A stretch of DNA of 64,000 nt, from contig NC_072456.1 in NCBI RefSeq assembly GCF_027596085.1, forward strand, positions 24,519,218 to 24,583,217, in the 5' to 3' direction. The notes beneath the pieces are model-generated. The model had not been told where the DNA came from and made no database searches. It saw only the letters and a program-made list of their open reading frames with translations. Each line of letters starts with the position of its first letter. Within the stretch, counting starts at the first letter, position 1. A program made the position numbers and the translations under genes. Below are positions 31,515-49,049 of this stretch, piece after piece. This DNA comes from Anoplopoma fimbria. Taxonomy: Eukaryota > Chordata > Actinopteri > Perciformes > Anoplopomatidae.

Positions 31515-33212
31515 TCCAAACTTTGAAAACGTGACTCTCAGCAGCAACATGGCGCAGTCAAAACAGACAAACTGAACGGAAACAGAAAAACAAATCACAG
31601 ATTCTGCTGCTCGTCGCCTTTTGTTGGAGCCGATGCGATCAGCTCGAGCACGATTAGCGAGCTTATACGACCACGGTTGATTCACTCAGCAGATGAGGTG
31701 ATGTGTGTTTCAGAGTACCATTAAGTAGCCCAATATCTTATCTCTAAGTCCAATTAAATACGAGTCATATCATGATTGAATCAGGGGTCAGCAACATTCT
31801 CTTTGATTGCATAGAGGATGATGTTTGGGGCCTAAATGAGAACGAAGAGATTTTGTGGGCTTAAAGGTCAGCTGCTACAGAAAGTAGTAGCTTCTCTAGG
31901 ATCCTAATGTTTTTGCTTCAGAACAGAAAATAAACACTCCCCATATCTCTGTTTACTTTGTTCTTAATCATTTTTCTCAGATAAACAAACAGTGGAACAC
32001 ACAGTATAATAATTTCCATGCGAACAACCTGACTTCCTAATTCTCTCATTTTTTATTATGTACAAATTACATCCATTTTATTTTTAATTTCTTTTAAAGA
32101 TGCAGCTACTTGTACAGGCGTACATACGCACATGCTCACACCGAAGCTCTGTCTCCGTCTTTGAGACGCATATGAAAGCACAGCGAACATACCGATGTAT
32201 ACACACACGAGTTCCTCTAAGAGAAAAACACAGCTGTGACTCGATAACACACATGTAAATCCGTCATGGCTACACTGACAAAAATCATTATTGCCACTTT
32301 AACAATTTACCAGATATAATTGATCGGATCATTTCAACGTATTTGAACTCTACTCTGGAGCTGCTGATTTAGGGCATCTTCTGATTTAGTGGCTGCCAAA
32401 CATTTAAGGAAAGAAACTAAACTGGAGCTTCTCAAAGAGATCTCAGTAATTTAGGTTTTTCATCTTTAATGTTTTGGAACATTTGAGCCCAGTGAACCGG
32501 CCCTCGGCAAGTGTCCTGTCGCGTCAAATCAAAGGCATTAGCTGGTAAAAAAAAGACTAAATAAAGAGGAGCGCAGCAGCAGCAGCAGCAGCAGCATTGA
32601 GGACCCAGAGGCGTGAGTGTCAATCACAGCGCTGCCGTAAACAAAACAAGCAGCCGCGGTGCGAGCGTTCAGACAAACTCCAGCATGCTTGAGTTCAAAA
32701 GCAGCGTCATGCGTTTTTTTTTTCTAATGAGCTAAATCGACTTAATTCAGAGAAACCAGAGCCCTAAAAGAGCAGGAGGGTGTCAGGAACCTTCAAACTG
32801 AGATTTGTACGAGAGCACTGATTGTTTTTGTCTTTTGGTATTAAAATCATCACGGTGCCAACGTCAGACTAACAAGCACGAGCACGGACACAATTCTTTT
32901 TGTGTCTTAAGATTTGAGCTTAACTGACCAACGGTTCTCATAATTTAAATTTGTTTTTAATCACAAGAAACAAACACAAAGAAAATAAATAAAGTTAGTG
33001 TATGTGTGTGTGTGTGTGTGCAAAGAGTTGCTGAGTATTTGTCCTCTAGTGTTTCCTTAATAAAGTCCTCTCTGCGGTGGGACTCAGCTTATGTCCTGCT
33101 GTCGGTCAGGGAGCCTCATTTTCTGAAAGACAAAAATGTTAAAGACTTAAAAGAACTCCATCTACCATGAGGCCGATGTATCACATGACCACGACTCTGT
33201 GTGTGTGAGTCT
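31515..33212 (-). other. Probable zyg11 3' UTR
   Basis: No coding exon on either strand. A short (CAG)n run lies at 32572-32596 on the plus strand. A possible last acceptor for zyg11 lies at about 33124-33126 (ctttcag on the minus strand). Assignment is by position between the stop codon and the minus-strand AATAAA. Confidence 0.45.
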
Positions 33213-38941
<5,729 letters not shown>

Positions 38942-39582
38942 GTTTGAGAGAAGAAACTAAAATAATAACAATGCTAAGGAGAGCTTTCAGGTTGCAGTCT
39001 GCAGCAGACACTCAGCTCACTCGTTCAGGAAAATCGCTTTCCGTGCAAACGTGTCGGCAGCCGTCTGCTGTGGAGGAATTCATGTCTCAGATACACACAC
39101 ATATAGTTATCACCGAGGCTATTAATGTCGTCACCGAGTAGGAGGAGGTTCGGTGTGTCCACGAGCAGTCTTTAGTGTCTATTTTTGTCAACACAGACGG
39201 TAAACAAAAGGTCAAAACAACCGTCACAACACAGGAAGTGAATTAAGCGGAAAAGGGGGCGGGGCTACGGAAGCCTTTCAGGAAACCCGGAAGTGATCAG
39301 CAGCAGCGGCAGCAGGAGACACACGTGATCATTTCTTCTTCTTGTTTGTGATGTAAAACTATTTTATAAGTTATTATAGTGTGTTTTTTAATAGCTTTAC
39401 GGTTACAGGTGAGCATATATATTGGTGTTTTTATTTTATTTATTTTATTTTATTTTATTTTAAAGGCTTTCGTAACAGCATTCACCAAGGTCACTAGTGG
39501 GAGCAGTGGGAGCAGTGGGAGCTAAGCCCCTTTCAGCACGTGTGATTATAGTTCAGTGTAAAAGCAGCAAGTGGGAGAGAAC
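38942..39582. promoter_or_regulatory. Bidirectional promoter region between zyg11 and coa7
   Basis: About 640 bp separate the two start codons. A GC box (gggggcgggg, 39255-39264) and ETS-type sites (cccggaagtg, 39286-39295; acaggaagtg near 39231-39241) lie in the middle, with a CACGTG E-box near 39322. There is no TATA box at an obvious distance. A strong donor-like 'cag|gtgagc' at 39408/39409 may end a non-coding first exon of coa7. Motifs are seen; the shared promoter role is inferred from the head-to-head layout. Confidence 0.65.
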
Positions 39583-42244
39583 ATGGCTGGACTTATAAAC
39601 TTTGAGGATCAGAAGGAGGTGGAGCAGTTCTTGGACAATCTGGGAGTGGAGTACAGCTTCCAGTGCTACAAAGAAAACGATCCGGAAGGTAATTCATGTG
39701 AGCTGTTCACACATCAAAGGTGCTGAAAACATTCATTGGATTGTAATTTAAATAGATGGGTATATACTGTTTCTATAGAACTGCATACACAGCCAAACCA
39801 AGACAGCTCAGATATTGCCATGTTACAGAACATGAATGAATGAATGAATGAATGAATAGTTAACCTGGGTTGCATAAGTATATATATGAATTACATTATA
39901 TACATTTATGTATACATTAAAACTATGTCAAAGGAAAAGAAAAAACTGTTTCTATGACTTATTGGTGGAAACAAAGTCCATGCGCCCTGTCAAGATCACT
40001 TGGATTATAAAGGAAGGGTTGCCAAACACTGTAAAAGAGGTTGGCCTTACCCTTTAATGGAGCTCTGAGGTGTAACATAGGAAAATACATTTTTGGGGGA
40101 TGTTTCTCCTGGATCCACTGGACATGCATCGCCTCACTAGAAGCAGAAGTTTACCTGTTAAAGTCAGCAGATAAAGATAACTGCCCCGTAGTTATAGAAG
40201 AAACAAGTCTGGTTCTTTACTGTTTTGTGGTAAATTGAGCTAAGCACCTCTGCAGCATTTCTTTTTCCAGTACCTGGATATCAGTGATAGTAAGTTTCTA
40301 CTTTTACACAGAGGGGAAGAGATCTGAAGAGTAATTTGTTTAGAAAGTGCTGCAGGCTGTGTACTTTTCTGAACTGTCTCCCTCTGAGTCTATTACACGT
40401 CATTTTATTCTCAGCAGATTCAAAGACCCCTCACATAGTTCTGACAGAGATGTACCTTTAATGTTTGATATGTGACGTCTGCCTCATCGTTTTCTCATTG
40501 TGACATGTTGCTCTTAGGGTGCCAAAGGCTCTCGGACTACCTGGAAGGGGTGAAGAAGAACTACGAGTCTGCAGCACAGGTGCTCAAACACAACTGTGAG
40601 GCGAATGGACACGGAGAGAGCTGCTATAAGCTGGGGGCTTACCACATGACCGGCAAAGGTAAAGCAGCAGCGTGGCTCCTTGCTTTTCTTATTTCATCCT
40701 CTCTGATGTTTGTAGTCACATTGTACATATAAAGGGGACTAATAGTACGACATTAACTATTCAAGCAGAGTACAATGAACGCTACATTTATAGCTGTTTA
40801 GAAGTTACTGGTTACATTGCAAGATCATGTGTCAAACAAAATGAAATATAATGCTTTATGGAGTTTAAATTATCCAACAGTACAAATGGGGTAGTTAATA
40901 ACTGGACCACCTTCTGCATAGAAATTAGTTTTAGTTTGTTTAGATAATTAGCTGGTTAATTTGATTGTCAACAAATAAATAAAAAAACTACGTTCATCGG
41001 GGCAAATGCAAAACATTTGCTGTGAAATACGAGGATGTGCTTGTTTTTTTTCTTTTTCATATGATAAAAAATTCAGTCAGTCTTTTTGATCTAAAAAAAG
41101 TTTAGGAACAGTTTTTTTAAGGCTGGGAGATATGGCCAAAATCTTCTATCCCAATATCTCTTATTTCATATCCCCATAATGATATATATATATATAACAA
41201 TATTGCATGTTTTCTGGTAATTCAATTAATAGTCTATATGAAATAATCACATCGTAACCCCCTTTTTTGTGTGAATTAAATATGTGTTGTCTTTTCTCAT
41301 TTAATTAAGAATTTGAGTGTAAAACTAACATAAAGGTTTCCTGTGAAATTATTGAGTTAAAAAATGAATAAATATTCCAGCTTTACACTGACTATGTTGA
41401 CATGCATGCACACAAATACAGAGGAATCTGATTAAGACAATAGTTAGATTTAACTTTAAGCAGAATTATTATCAATTAGATTGTCTTATAAACTTTGACT
41501 CAGTATTTGCTTGTTATTATCAATTAAAACAACGTGATTGTGTATCATGATATCTCGATTTTATGATTTCATCACAATATCGACAAAGCCTTACTTGTGA
41601 TGGGCTTTCTTTATGACATTTTGTAGACTAAACATTTAATAAAGAATATGGATGAATATCAATATATCATATAATACTTCTGAACACATCAATATTAAAT
41701 TCTTCAAATTAGTTCTGTAAAATTGTAAAATTTAATTGCTCTTTTTGATGCCATGTCTGGTTTTTATTCAACTGATTCATTTAAATTCTTCCCCCCAGGT
41801 GGGATGACAGAGTGTCTGAAATCAGCCTACTCCTGCTTCCTGCGCTCCTGCAACGCCAACGGAAAGAAGTCCATAGACGCGTGCCACAACGCCGGCCTGT
41901 TGGCCCACGACGGACGGGCCAACGAGGGCGGACCTGACCTCGCAGCAGCCCGGCAGTACTACGAGAAGGCCTGCGCCGGCGGCTTCGCTCCCTCCTGCTT
42001 CAACCTCAGCGCTCTGTTCATTGAGGGCAACGCCAAAGGACTGAAACCGGACATGAAACAGGCTCTGACGTACGCCAACAGGGCCTGTGAGCTGGGACAC
42101 GTGTGGGGCTGCGCCAACGCCAGCCGCATGTACAAACTCGGGGACGGCACGGAGAAGGACGAGAAGAAGGCGGAGGAGCTGAAGAACCGAGCGAAGGAGC
42201 TGCATGGTTTGGAGAAGGAGAGGCAGATCAAGTTCGGGGAGTGA
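39583..42244 (+). CDS. coa7: Cytochrome c oxidase assembly factor 7 (Sel1-repeat protein)
   Basis: Coding exons 39583-39688, 40518-40658 and 41799-42244 join in frame to 230 residues (human COA7 about 231). The protein is built of Sel1-like repeats with regularly spaced cysteines: Cys28, Cys37, Cys62 and Cys71 ([11 protein letters not shown]), then paired cysteines in [23 protein letters not shown] and [10 protein letters not shown]. The C-terminal [11 protein letters not shown] motif is very conserved. The human protein is soluble in the mitochondrial intermembrane space, is disulphide-bonded and is needed for complex IV assembly. No classical presequence is visible, in keeping with oxidative import. 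The start is the first ATG after the GC-rich promoter and matches the family N-terminus ([17 protein letters not shown]). It is divergent from zyg11. Confidence 0.96.
41121..41592 (+). mobile_element. MITE-like repeat in coa7 intron 2
   Basis: It begins 'aaggctgggagatatggcca' and ends 'cacaatatcgacaaagcctt', with 'atcatgatatctcgatttta' inside. This matches a common teleost non-autonomous element with 'ggctgggcgatat' heads. The inverted termini are only partly preserved. Confidence 0.5.
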
Positions 42245-42396
42245 AGGGCGACTCTTCATTAAGTTATTGTTGATTTGGTGCTCTAGTCTGGTGTCCAGTC
42301 AGGTTCTCCGTGGAGACAAGATTGTGTGTGCAAAAACAAAACCTGTTCGGGGGTTTTGAAAGTAGGAGATGATGTGTTGTTTGTCCAAAAATAATG

Positions 42397-42402
42397 AATA
42401 AA
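42397..42402 (+). terminator. coa7 polyadenylation signal
   Basis: AATAAA 153 bp after the stop codon, followed by GT-rich sequence (gtttgcctc, gaaatgtgtc). It gives a short 3' UTR. Confidence 0.65.
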
Positions 42403-42834
42403 TGGATGTTTGCCTCATTTGAAATGTGTCGACAGTCAAATTCAGGGAGTAGTATTGACTATTTGTGTGGGCAGATTTCAGTCAAATATATAAAGTAAAT
42501 GTGAAAGCAATAAAGCGAGTCTTGATTCATGTACAGTACGAGAATATTTATGATTCCTTTATGAAGGACTATGATTTGTGGTATGAACTTATATGGTTAG
42601 AACTCAGTGTATTGTCATCACATTGTGGTGTGCATCAACCTTTATATAATACTATTTATACATAACCATTGTGTGTTATTAGTATGGAATGCTTCAGAAT
42701 TTAATTAAATTTAATTGCAACAAACCTTGTGTAGTAAATTGTGAAGCTCGAGCTCTTGGATAACAGACAGTAATGAACCAAATGTAATTCAAACAGGTGA
42801 ATATCATTTATTAGAAATAATAAGTCATTATCAG

Positions 42835-44825
42835 TGGTGGAAAAACTCATACAGTCCCAAAATACTCTTGTTAAAAGTAAAATGCACTTAAAGTATGAAA
42901 GATAGAATAGTCATTATGCGGAGTGTTCATTTTTACAGTGGTTTATTAATATAGAATATGATAATATTCTGTTTTTTATCACTAAAAAAAATACATATAG
43001 GAGCATTTTAATGCTGTAGTTTGTCAATGTGGAGCCAGGTTAATATACTTTGTGTACTATTACTGGGTAGGTTAATATAGTACTACATCAATTCTTATTC
43101 TTATGCATGTTTTTTAATGTAATATGTATCTAGAAAAAAAAAACACATAAAGAAACATTTATTTGACAATATGATATTTACCCTTAAATGTAGTAGAGAA
43201 TAAGTAGAAAGTAGCATAAAGTAGAAATACTCTGGTAAAGAAGTATGTCAAAATTGTTAGTACAAATGCATGTTAGAGCATTTTAATGTTCAAATAAATC
43301 TAGTGCAGTAAAAAGTACAAGATTTACCATTAAGATGTAGTAGAGAAGAAATAGAAATTAGCATAGAGTTTAAATACTCAGCTAAAGAAGTACGTCAAAA
43401 TTGTTAGTACAAATACATGTTAGAGCCTTTTAATGTCAATGTGGAGCCAGTTTAATATACTTTCTGTACTACTACTGGGTAGGAGTACATTATTATAAAC
43501 TTGTTTATTTTTTAATATAAAAAGTATCTAGAAAAAAAAAAAGAACATAAAGAAACATTTATTTGACAATACGAGATTTACCCTTAAGATGTAGTAGAGA
43601 AGAAGTAGAAAGTAGCATAAAGTTTAAATACTCAACTGAAGAAATACGTCAAAATTGTTAGTACAAATACATGTAAGAGCATTTTAATGTTGCAGTTTGT
43701 CAATGTGGAGCCAGTTTGATATACTTTGTGTATCGTTAGTTGGTAGAAAATTATAGTACTGCATCAATTTTTATAAACGTATGTTTTTATTTTATAAAGC
43801 AACCAGAAAAAAAGTTACACATAAAGTAACATTTATTTGACACTAACTATAAGCTTCAAATAAATATAGTAAGGTAAAAAGTACGAGATTTACAGTACAA
43901 ATACATGTAAGAGCATTTTAATGTTGTATTTTGTCAATGTGGAGCCAGTTTAGTATACTTTGTGTACTACTACTAGATAAATTATTATAGTACTGCATCA
44001 ATCTTCTAAGCATATTTTTTTATTGAAAAAAGTAACTATATCATTTGACCCTAACTATAAGTGCCAAATAAATATAGTATGGTAAAAAGTAAGAAGATGT
44101 AGTGAGATAAAACTGTAGTATAAAGTAGAATACTCAAAATATGTCAAAATTGTAGGTACAAATACATGTAAGAGTATCTTAATGTTCGAATAAATTAGTG
44201 CTGTAAAAAGTACAAGATTTACCATTAAGATGTAGTATAGAAGAAGTATAAAGTAGCATGAAGTTTAAATACTCAGCTAAAGAAGTACGTCAAAATTGTT
44301 AGTACAAATACATGTTAGAGCCTTTTAATGTCAATGTGGAGCCAGTTTAATATACTTTGTGTACTACTACTGGGTAGATTAATATAATACTGCATCAATT
44401 CTTATAAATATTTGTTTTAAATGTTAAAAAGTAACTAGAAAAACAGTTACACATAAAGTAACATTTATTTGACACTAACTATAAGCTTCAAATAAATATA
44501 GTGCAGTAAAAAGTACGAGATCTACAGTACAAATACATGTAAGAGCATTTTAATGTAGTTTGTCAATGTGGAGCCAGTTTAATATACTTGTGTACTACTA
44601 CTGGGTAGGTTAGTAAAGTACTGCGTCAATATTATTAGCATTTTTATTATTGTTAAAAGTAACTATAATAAATGTAGTAAAAAGTACGAGATTTACCCTT
44701 AAGATGTAGTAGAAAAGAAGTAGAAAGTAGCATAGAGTTGAAATACTCAACTATAGAATTAAGTTAATATAGTTACTACAGTATTTGAGAGTAAATGTAC
44801 TTTTATATATTCCACCACTAAACAT
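42835..44825 (+). repeat. Degenerate long-unit tandem repeat (satellite-like)
   Basis: About 2 kb in which the phrase 'caatgtggagccag' recurs at about 43025, 43437, 43701, 43935, 44332 and 44563. Spacings are about 411, 264, 234, 397 and 231 bp, so a full unit of about 400 bp and short units of about 230-265 bp are mixed. Other shared words are 'gtagtagagaagaagtagaa', 'aatacatgttagagc' and 'taaagtaacatttatttgac'. The outer edges read 'cagtggtggaaaaactcata' and 'atattccaccactaaacatt', which together look like short inverted ends of one element. Confidence 0.8.
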
Positions 44826-44898
44826 TATGAATTAAAAACCCCATGTCACTTCATAAAAAGGGTCAGAGGAGACTGAGGTCTTCAGGAGTGCAGGGAGA

Positions 44899-45122
44899 TA
44901 ATAAATCTGTGCAATACAAACACACTGTGCAATACTATAACTACAATTATTCTGTCTGTATTTATAAGATTTTTCTTTTAGTTATTGTGGACTTTATTTT
45001 TTCTTTACTTACTTACTTAAAATACTTGTTTTTTCTACTATGTACCTTGTTGCACTATATCTATGCTGCTGTAATCCTGTAAATGTCCCCGCTGCGGGAC
45101 TAATAAAGGATTATCTTATTTT
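44899..45122 (+). mobile_element. 5'-truncated LINE 3' end, copy 1
   Basis: 3' untranslated region of a non-LTR element: 'aaatctgtgcaatacaaaca', 'gtaatcctgtaaatgtcccc', 'gctgcgggactaataaagga' and the terminal 'ttatcttattttatct' repeats. No coding remnant in this copy. Confidence 0.65.
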
Positions 45123-45430
45123 ATCTATATCTTTCATTCCTGCTGCTGTCAGGCTGCACAACCAGCTGTCTGCCATCCCAGTAGACCACAAAACAAACCA
45201 CTAATAAATCTGTGCAATACAAACACACTGTGCAATACTATAACTATAATTATTCTGTCTGTATTTATAAGACTTTTTCTTTTAGTTATTGTGGATTTTA
45301 ATTTTTCTTTACTTACTTATTTAAAATACTTGTTTCTTTTATCTACTGTGTCTCTTGTTTGCACTATATCTATGCTGCTGTAATCCTGTAAATGTCCCCT
45401 AAATAAAGGATTATATTATCTTATCTTATA
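45123..45430 (+). mobile_element. 5'-truncated LINE 3' end, copy 2, with last codons of ORF2
   Basis: A short frame at 45130-45204 reads SFIPAAVRLHNQLSA up to a TAA stop. It resembles the C-terminal end of reverse-transcriptase proteins of teleost LINEs. The same 3' UTR as copy 1 follows, then 'ttatattatcttatcttata'. The two copies lie head-to-tail about 300 bp apart. Exact clade not assigned. Confidence 0.65.
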
Positions 45431-45546
45431 ACCACTGATGACTGCAATACTGCGGTCTGACCACTAGGGGGAGTCAGACTCAAACACGTGGACTTTGAGC
45501 CCTTTTTTTTTTTTTTTTTTAAATCTCACAGGTTTATGTAGAGTGA

Positions 45547-45702
<156 letters not shown>

Positions 45703-45759
45703 TATAATCATAGTCCATAAGGAACCATAAACTCAGCCGGCGTGGTGAGGCCGCCTGCG

Positions 45760-46380
45760 CCGTTAGCCCCGCCCCCTCACACATAGCCCCGCCCCCAGCC
45801 TATAGCCACGCCCCTTAGCCGGTCGTGTCCATCAAGTCGTTAGCTCCGCCCCTTAGCCGTTAGTCTTCATCAGCCACTTAGTCACGCCCCCTCACCTCTA
45901 GCCCCGCCCCTTAACCGCCCCTTGTCTCCATCAGTCCCTTAGCCACGCCCCTTAGCCGGTCGTCTCCAGCAAACCGTTAGCCCCGCCCCTTAGCCGTTAG
46001 TCACGCCCCGTAGCCGGTCGTGGTCCATCAAGCCTCTAGCCCACCCCATAGCCGCCCCTCTTCATCAATTCGTTAGCCCCGCCCCTTATCCGTTAGTCTT
46101 CATCAGCCCCTAAGCCACGCCCCTCACATATAGCCCCGCCCCGTAGCAGTTCACCCCCAGCAAGTCGTTAGCCCCGCCCCGTACCCACTCGTCTCCATCA
46201 AGCAGTTAACCACGCCCCCTACCGTTAGTCTTCATCATCCCCTAAGCCACGCCCCCTCGCCTCTAGCTCCACCTATCATCAACCTCTAACTCCGCCCCTT
46301 ACCCGTTAGTCTTCATCATCCCCTAAGCCACGCCCCCTCGCCTCTAGCCCCGCCCCTTCTCCTCGCATCTCCACCAGCCC
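45760..46380 (+). repeat. GC-box-like degenerate minisatellite
   Basis: About 620 bp of shuffled short phrases: 'agccccgccccttagccg', 'agccacgcccc', 'ttagtcttcatcagcc', 'ggtcgtctccatcaagc'. I count more than 20 CCCCGCCC or CCACGCCC cores, which are Sp1/KLF-type binding words. The array ends about 125 bp before a possible first exon at 46505-46555. Confidence 0.85.
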
Positions 46381-46555
46381 CTCATTCAAAACAGAGCACA
46401 GCTGTTGTGAGCAGCATCGTCGTGTCCCTGAACGTTACACCACCCACACCACCACCACCTCCACCCCAACAAAAACCCTCCACACACCCCTGTTGGCCCC
46501 TCGGATGTCCCCGCTGTTGCACCGGGGAGAAGCCAGAGGACAACGGAGGACTCCG
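46380..46555 (+). other. Possible first exon of an unidentified gene
   Basis: GC-rich sequence ending at a consensus splice donor (ccg|gtgagt at 46555/46556). An ATG at 46505 opens 17 codons (MSPLLHRGEARGQRRTP) in frame to the donor, but the protein is not recognised and the exon may be non-coding. The GC-box array upstream supports a promoter here. No matching second exon was identified with confidence. Confidence 0.35.
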
Positions 46556-47089
46556 GTGAGTGTGACGTAAAGTTAGTTCTCGTTTTTTACGACATCATTC
46601 GAACGTTCGAACTTGGAAGTGTTTGTTTTCCCGCGCGGGACGCCCCGTTATCAAAGCACCAAAAGGCGGAGACAAGGATGCGAGAGACACCCGCCGCGAG
46701 GACTCATCGTTTCTCTCGTCAGATCACATCTAAGCTGCTACAAATTCATAATCACGCGTTATTTTATTTTTTTGCGTTACTTACGTGAAGTCACCGGTAA
46801 CCCCGCCCCCCGCTCAGACGAGTCTAACGTGACGCCGGTCGTAAATGACGCGCTCCCTTCACTGAGAGCTAACTTTAGCTGGACTTGTGCAGCATGCTAA
46901 CGTGGGCACGCTGTGAGAGGGTGAGTTTGGGGTTTTTGGGGGTGATTTATGGGCTGGAACATGCCCACTTGCATGCACTCTGCTCGGGGAGGCTCGTAGG
47001 CGGTGAACACCCCCCCCCCCCCCCCATGCACAGCCGCCCTCCTGGGGAGTGTGCAGGGTGTGGCGTGGGTTCACCCCCTGCAACAATAC

Positions 47090-48645
47090 TGTGTTCAGCT
47101 GCAGGGTGGCATTGCTTAGCACAAGTCTTTAGGGTGTTTTGAGTCTTTTTAAAGCTCCAGGTTCAGCTGATGTAGATGATTTTATCAATAAAGCAGCTGT
47201 GCATGTGTTTTTATTCAATATAACACTAAATATAACACTCAGAATCAGATGTGCATGTGTTTTTATTAAATAAAACACTAAATAAAACACTCAGAATCAG
47301 CTGTGCATGTGTTTTTATTAAATAAAACACTAAATAAAACACTCAGAATCAGCTGTGCATATGTTTTTATTAAATATAACTCTCAAAATCAGCTGTGCAT
47401 ATGTTTTTATTAAGTATAACACTCAGAATCAGATGTGCATGTGTTTTTATTAAATAAAACACTAAATAAAACACTCAGAATCAGCTGTGCATGTGTTTTT
47501 ATTAAATAAAACACTAAATAAAACACTCAATCAGCTGTGCATATGTTTTTATTAAATAAAACACTCAGAATAAGCTGTGCATATGTTTTTATTAAATATA
47601 ACTCAAAATCAGCTGTGCATATGTTTTTATTAAGTATAACACTCAGAATCAGCTGTGCATATGTTTTTATTAAGTATAACACTCAGAATCAGCTGTGCAT
47701 ATGTTTTTATTAAATAAAACACTCAGAATCAGCTGTGCATATGTTTTTATTAAATATAACTCTCAAAATCAGCTGTGCATATGTTAACACTCAGAATCAG
47801 CTGTGCATGTGTTTTTATCAAATAAAATACTGTGTACAGCTCCAGGGTATCATTGCTGTTATAGGGGAAAAAGCACAAGTCTTTAGGGTGTTTTGAGTCT
47901 TTTTTTAAAGCTCCAGGATCAGCTGATAAATAACAACACTCAAAATCAGCTGTGCATATGTTTTTATTACTTATAACACTCAGAATCAGCTGTGCATATG
48001 TTTTTATTACTTATAACACTCAGAATCAGCTGTGCATATGTTAACACTCAGAATCAGCTGTGCATATGTTTTTATTAAATAAAACACTCAGAATCAGCTG
48101 TGCATATGTTTTTATTAAATAAAGTACTGTGTACAGCTGCAGGATATCATTGCTGTTATAGGGGGGAAAAGCACAAGTCTTTAGGGTGTTTTGAGTCTTT
48201 TTTTTTTTTTTTTTTTTAAAGCTCCAGGATCAGCTGATAAATAAAACACTCAGAATCAGCTGTGCATATGTTTTTATCAAATAAAACACTCAGAATCAGC
48301 TGTGCACATGTTTTTATCAAATAAAACACTCAGAATCAGCTGTGCATATGTTTTTATCAAATAAAACACTCAGAATCAGCTGTTATCAAATAAAACACTC
48401 AGAATCAGCTGTGCATATGTTTTTATCAAATAAAACACTCAGAATCAGCTGTGCATGTTTTTATCAAATAAAACACTCAGAATCAGCTGTGCATATGTTT
48501 TTATCAAATAAAACACTCAGAATCAGCTGTGCATATGTTTTTATCAAATAAAACACTCAGAATCAGCTGTGCATATGTTAACACTCAGAATCAGCTGTGC
48601 ATATGTTTTTATCAAATATAACTCTCAGAATCAGCTGTGCATGTG
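47090..48645 (+). repeat. 40-bp minisatellite with higher-order units
   Basis: The basic unit is about 40 bp: 'aatcagctgtgcatatg', then 'tttttattaaataaaacact', then 'cag'. About 30 copies vary by ATATG/ATGTG, ATTAAAT/ATCAAAT, loss of the T-rich half (47786, 48031, 48579) or doubling of 'aaaacactaaat'. A second segment of about 100-110 bp ('tactgtgtacagctccaggg' to 'tttaaagctccaggatcagc') recurs at about 47086-47175, 47827-47935 and 48124-48240. The array therefore has a higher-order structure of about 300-750 bp. Confidence 0.93.
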
Positions 48646-48879
48646 TGTGTGATTACCTTCTAGTGTAATCAATAATATCAGTTTAAAGCAGTGATGGTAA
48701 TCAATCGTATAGGAGTATAACCAGACCCACCATGTATTGATCCTGAGGCTGCATCACTCTTGAGATGAAGGCATGCAGACCATTTAATGACACATGAATG
48801 TGTGATGATAATAACTTTATATGGCATTGTTCCTTTAATTTCAGGTCAGGAATATCCACACATATGTGCATGCACTGGG

Positions 48880-48881
<2 letters not shown>

Positions 48882-48975
<94 letters not shown>
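48882..48975 (+). repeat. (AC)n microsatellite
   Basis: About 46 AC units. Confidence 0.95.
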
Positions 48976-48977
<2 letters not shown>

Positions 48978-49049
48978 AGTGGGCCTGCTCTATTAGCTGT
49001 CAGGCAGAATCAGTTTTAATCTGAATTCATGCCCTTTTTCACAATTTTT

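Noticed and set aside
32572..32596. (CAG)n as a polyglutamine exon
   Set aside because: There is no coding context; it lies in the probable zyg11 3' UTR, on the opposite strand to that transcript.
41822..42259. 145-codon minus-strand frame opposite coa7 exon 3
   Set aside because: Shadow of the GC-rich coa7 coding exon on the other strand.
47090..48645. CRISPR-like appearance of regularly spaced repeats
   Set aside because: Units are contiguous with no unique spacers, and the host is a vertebrate, so this is a minisatellite.
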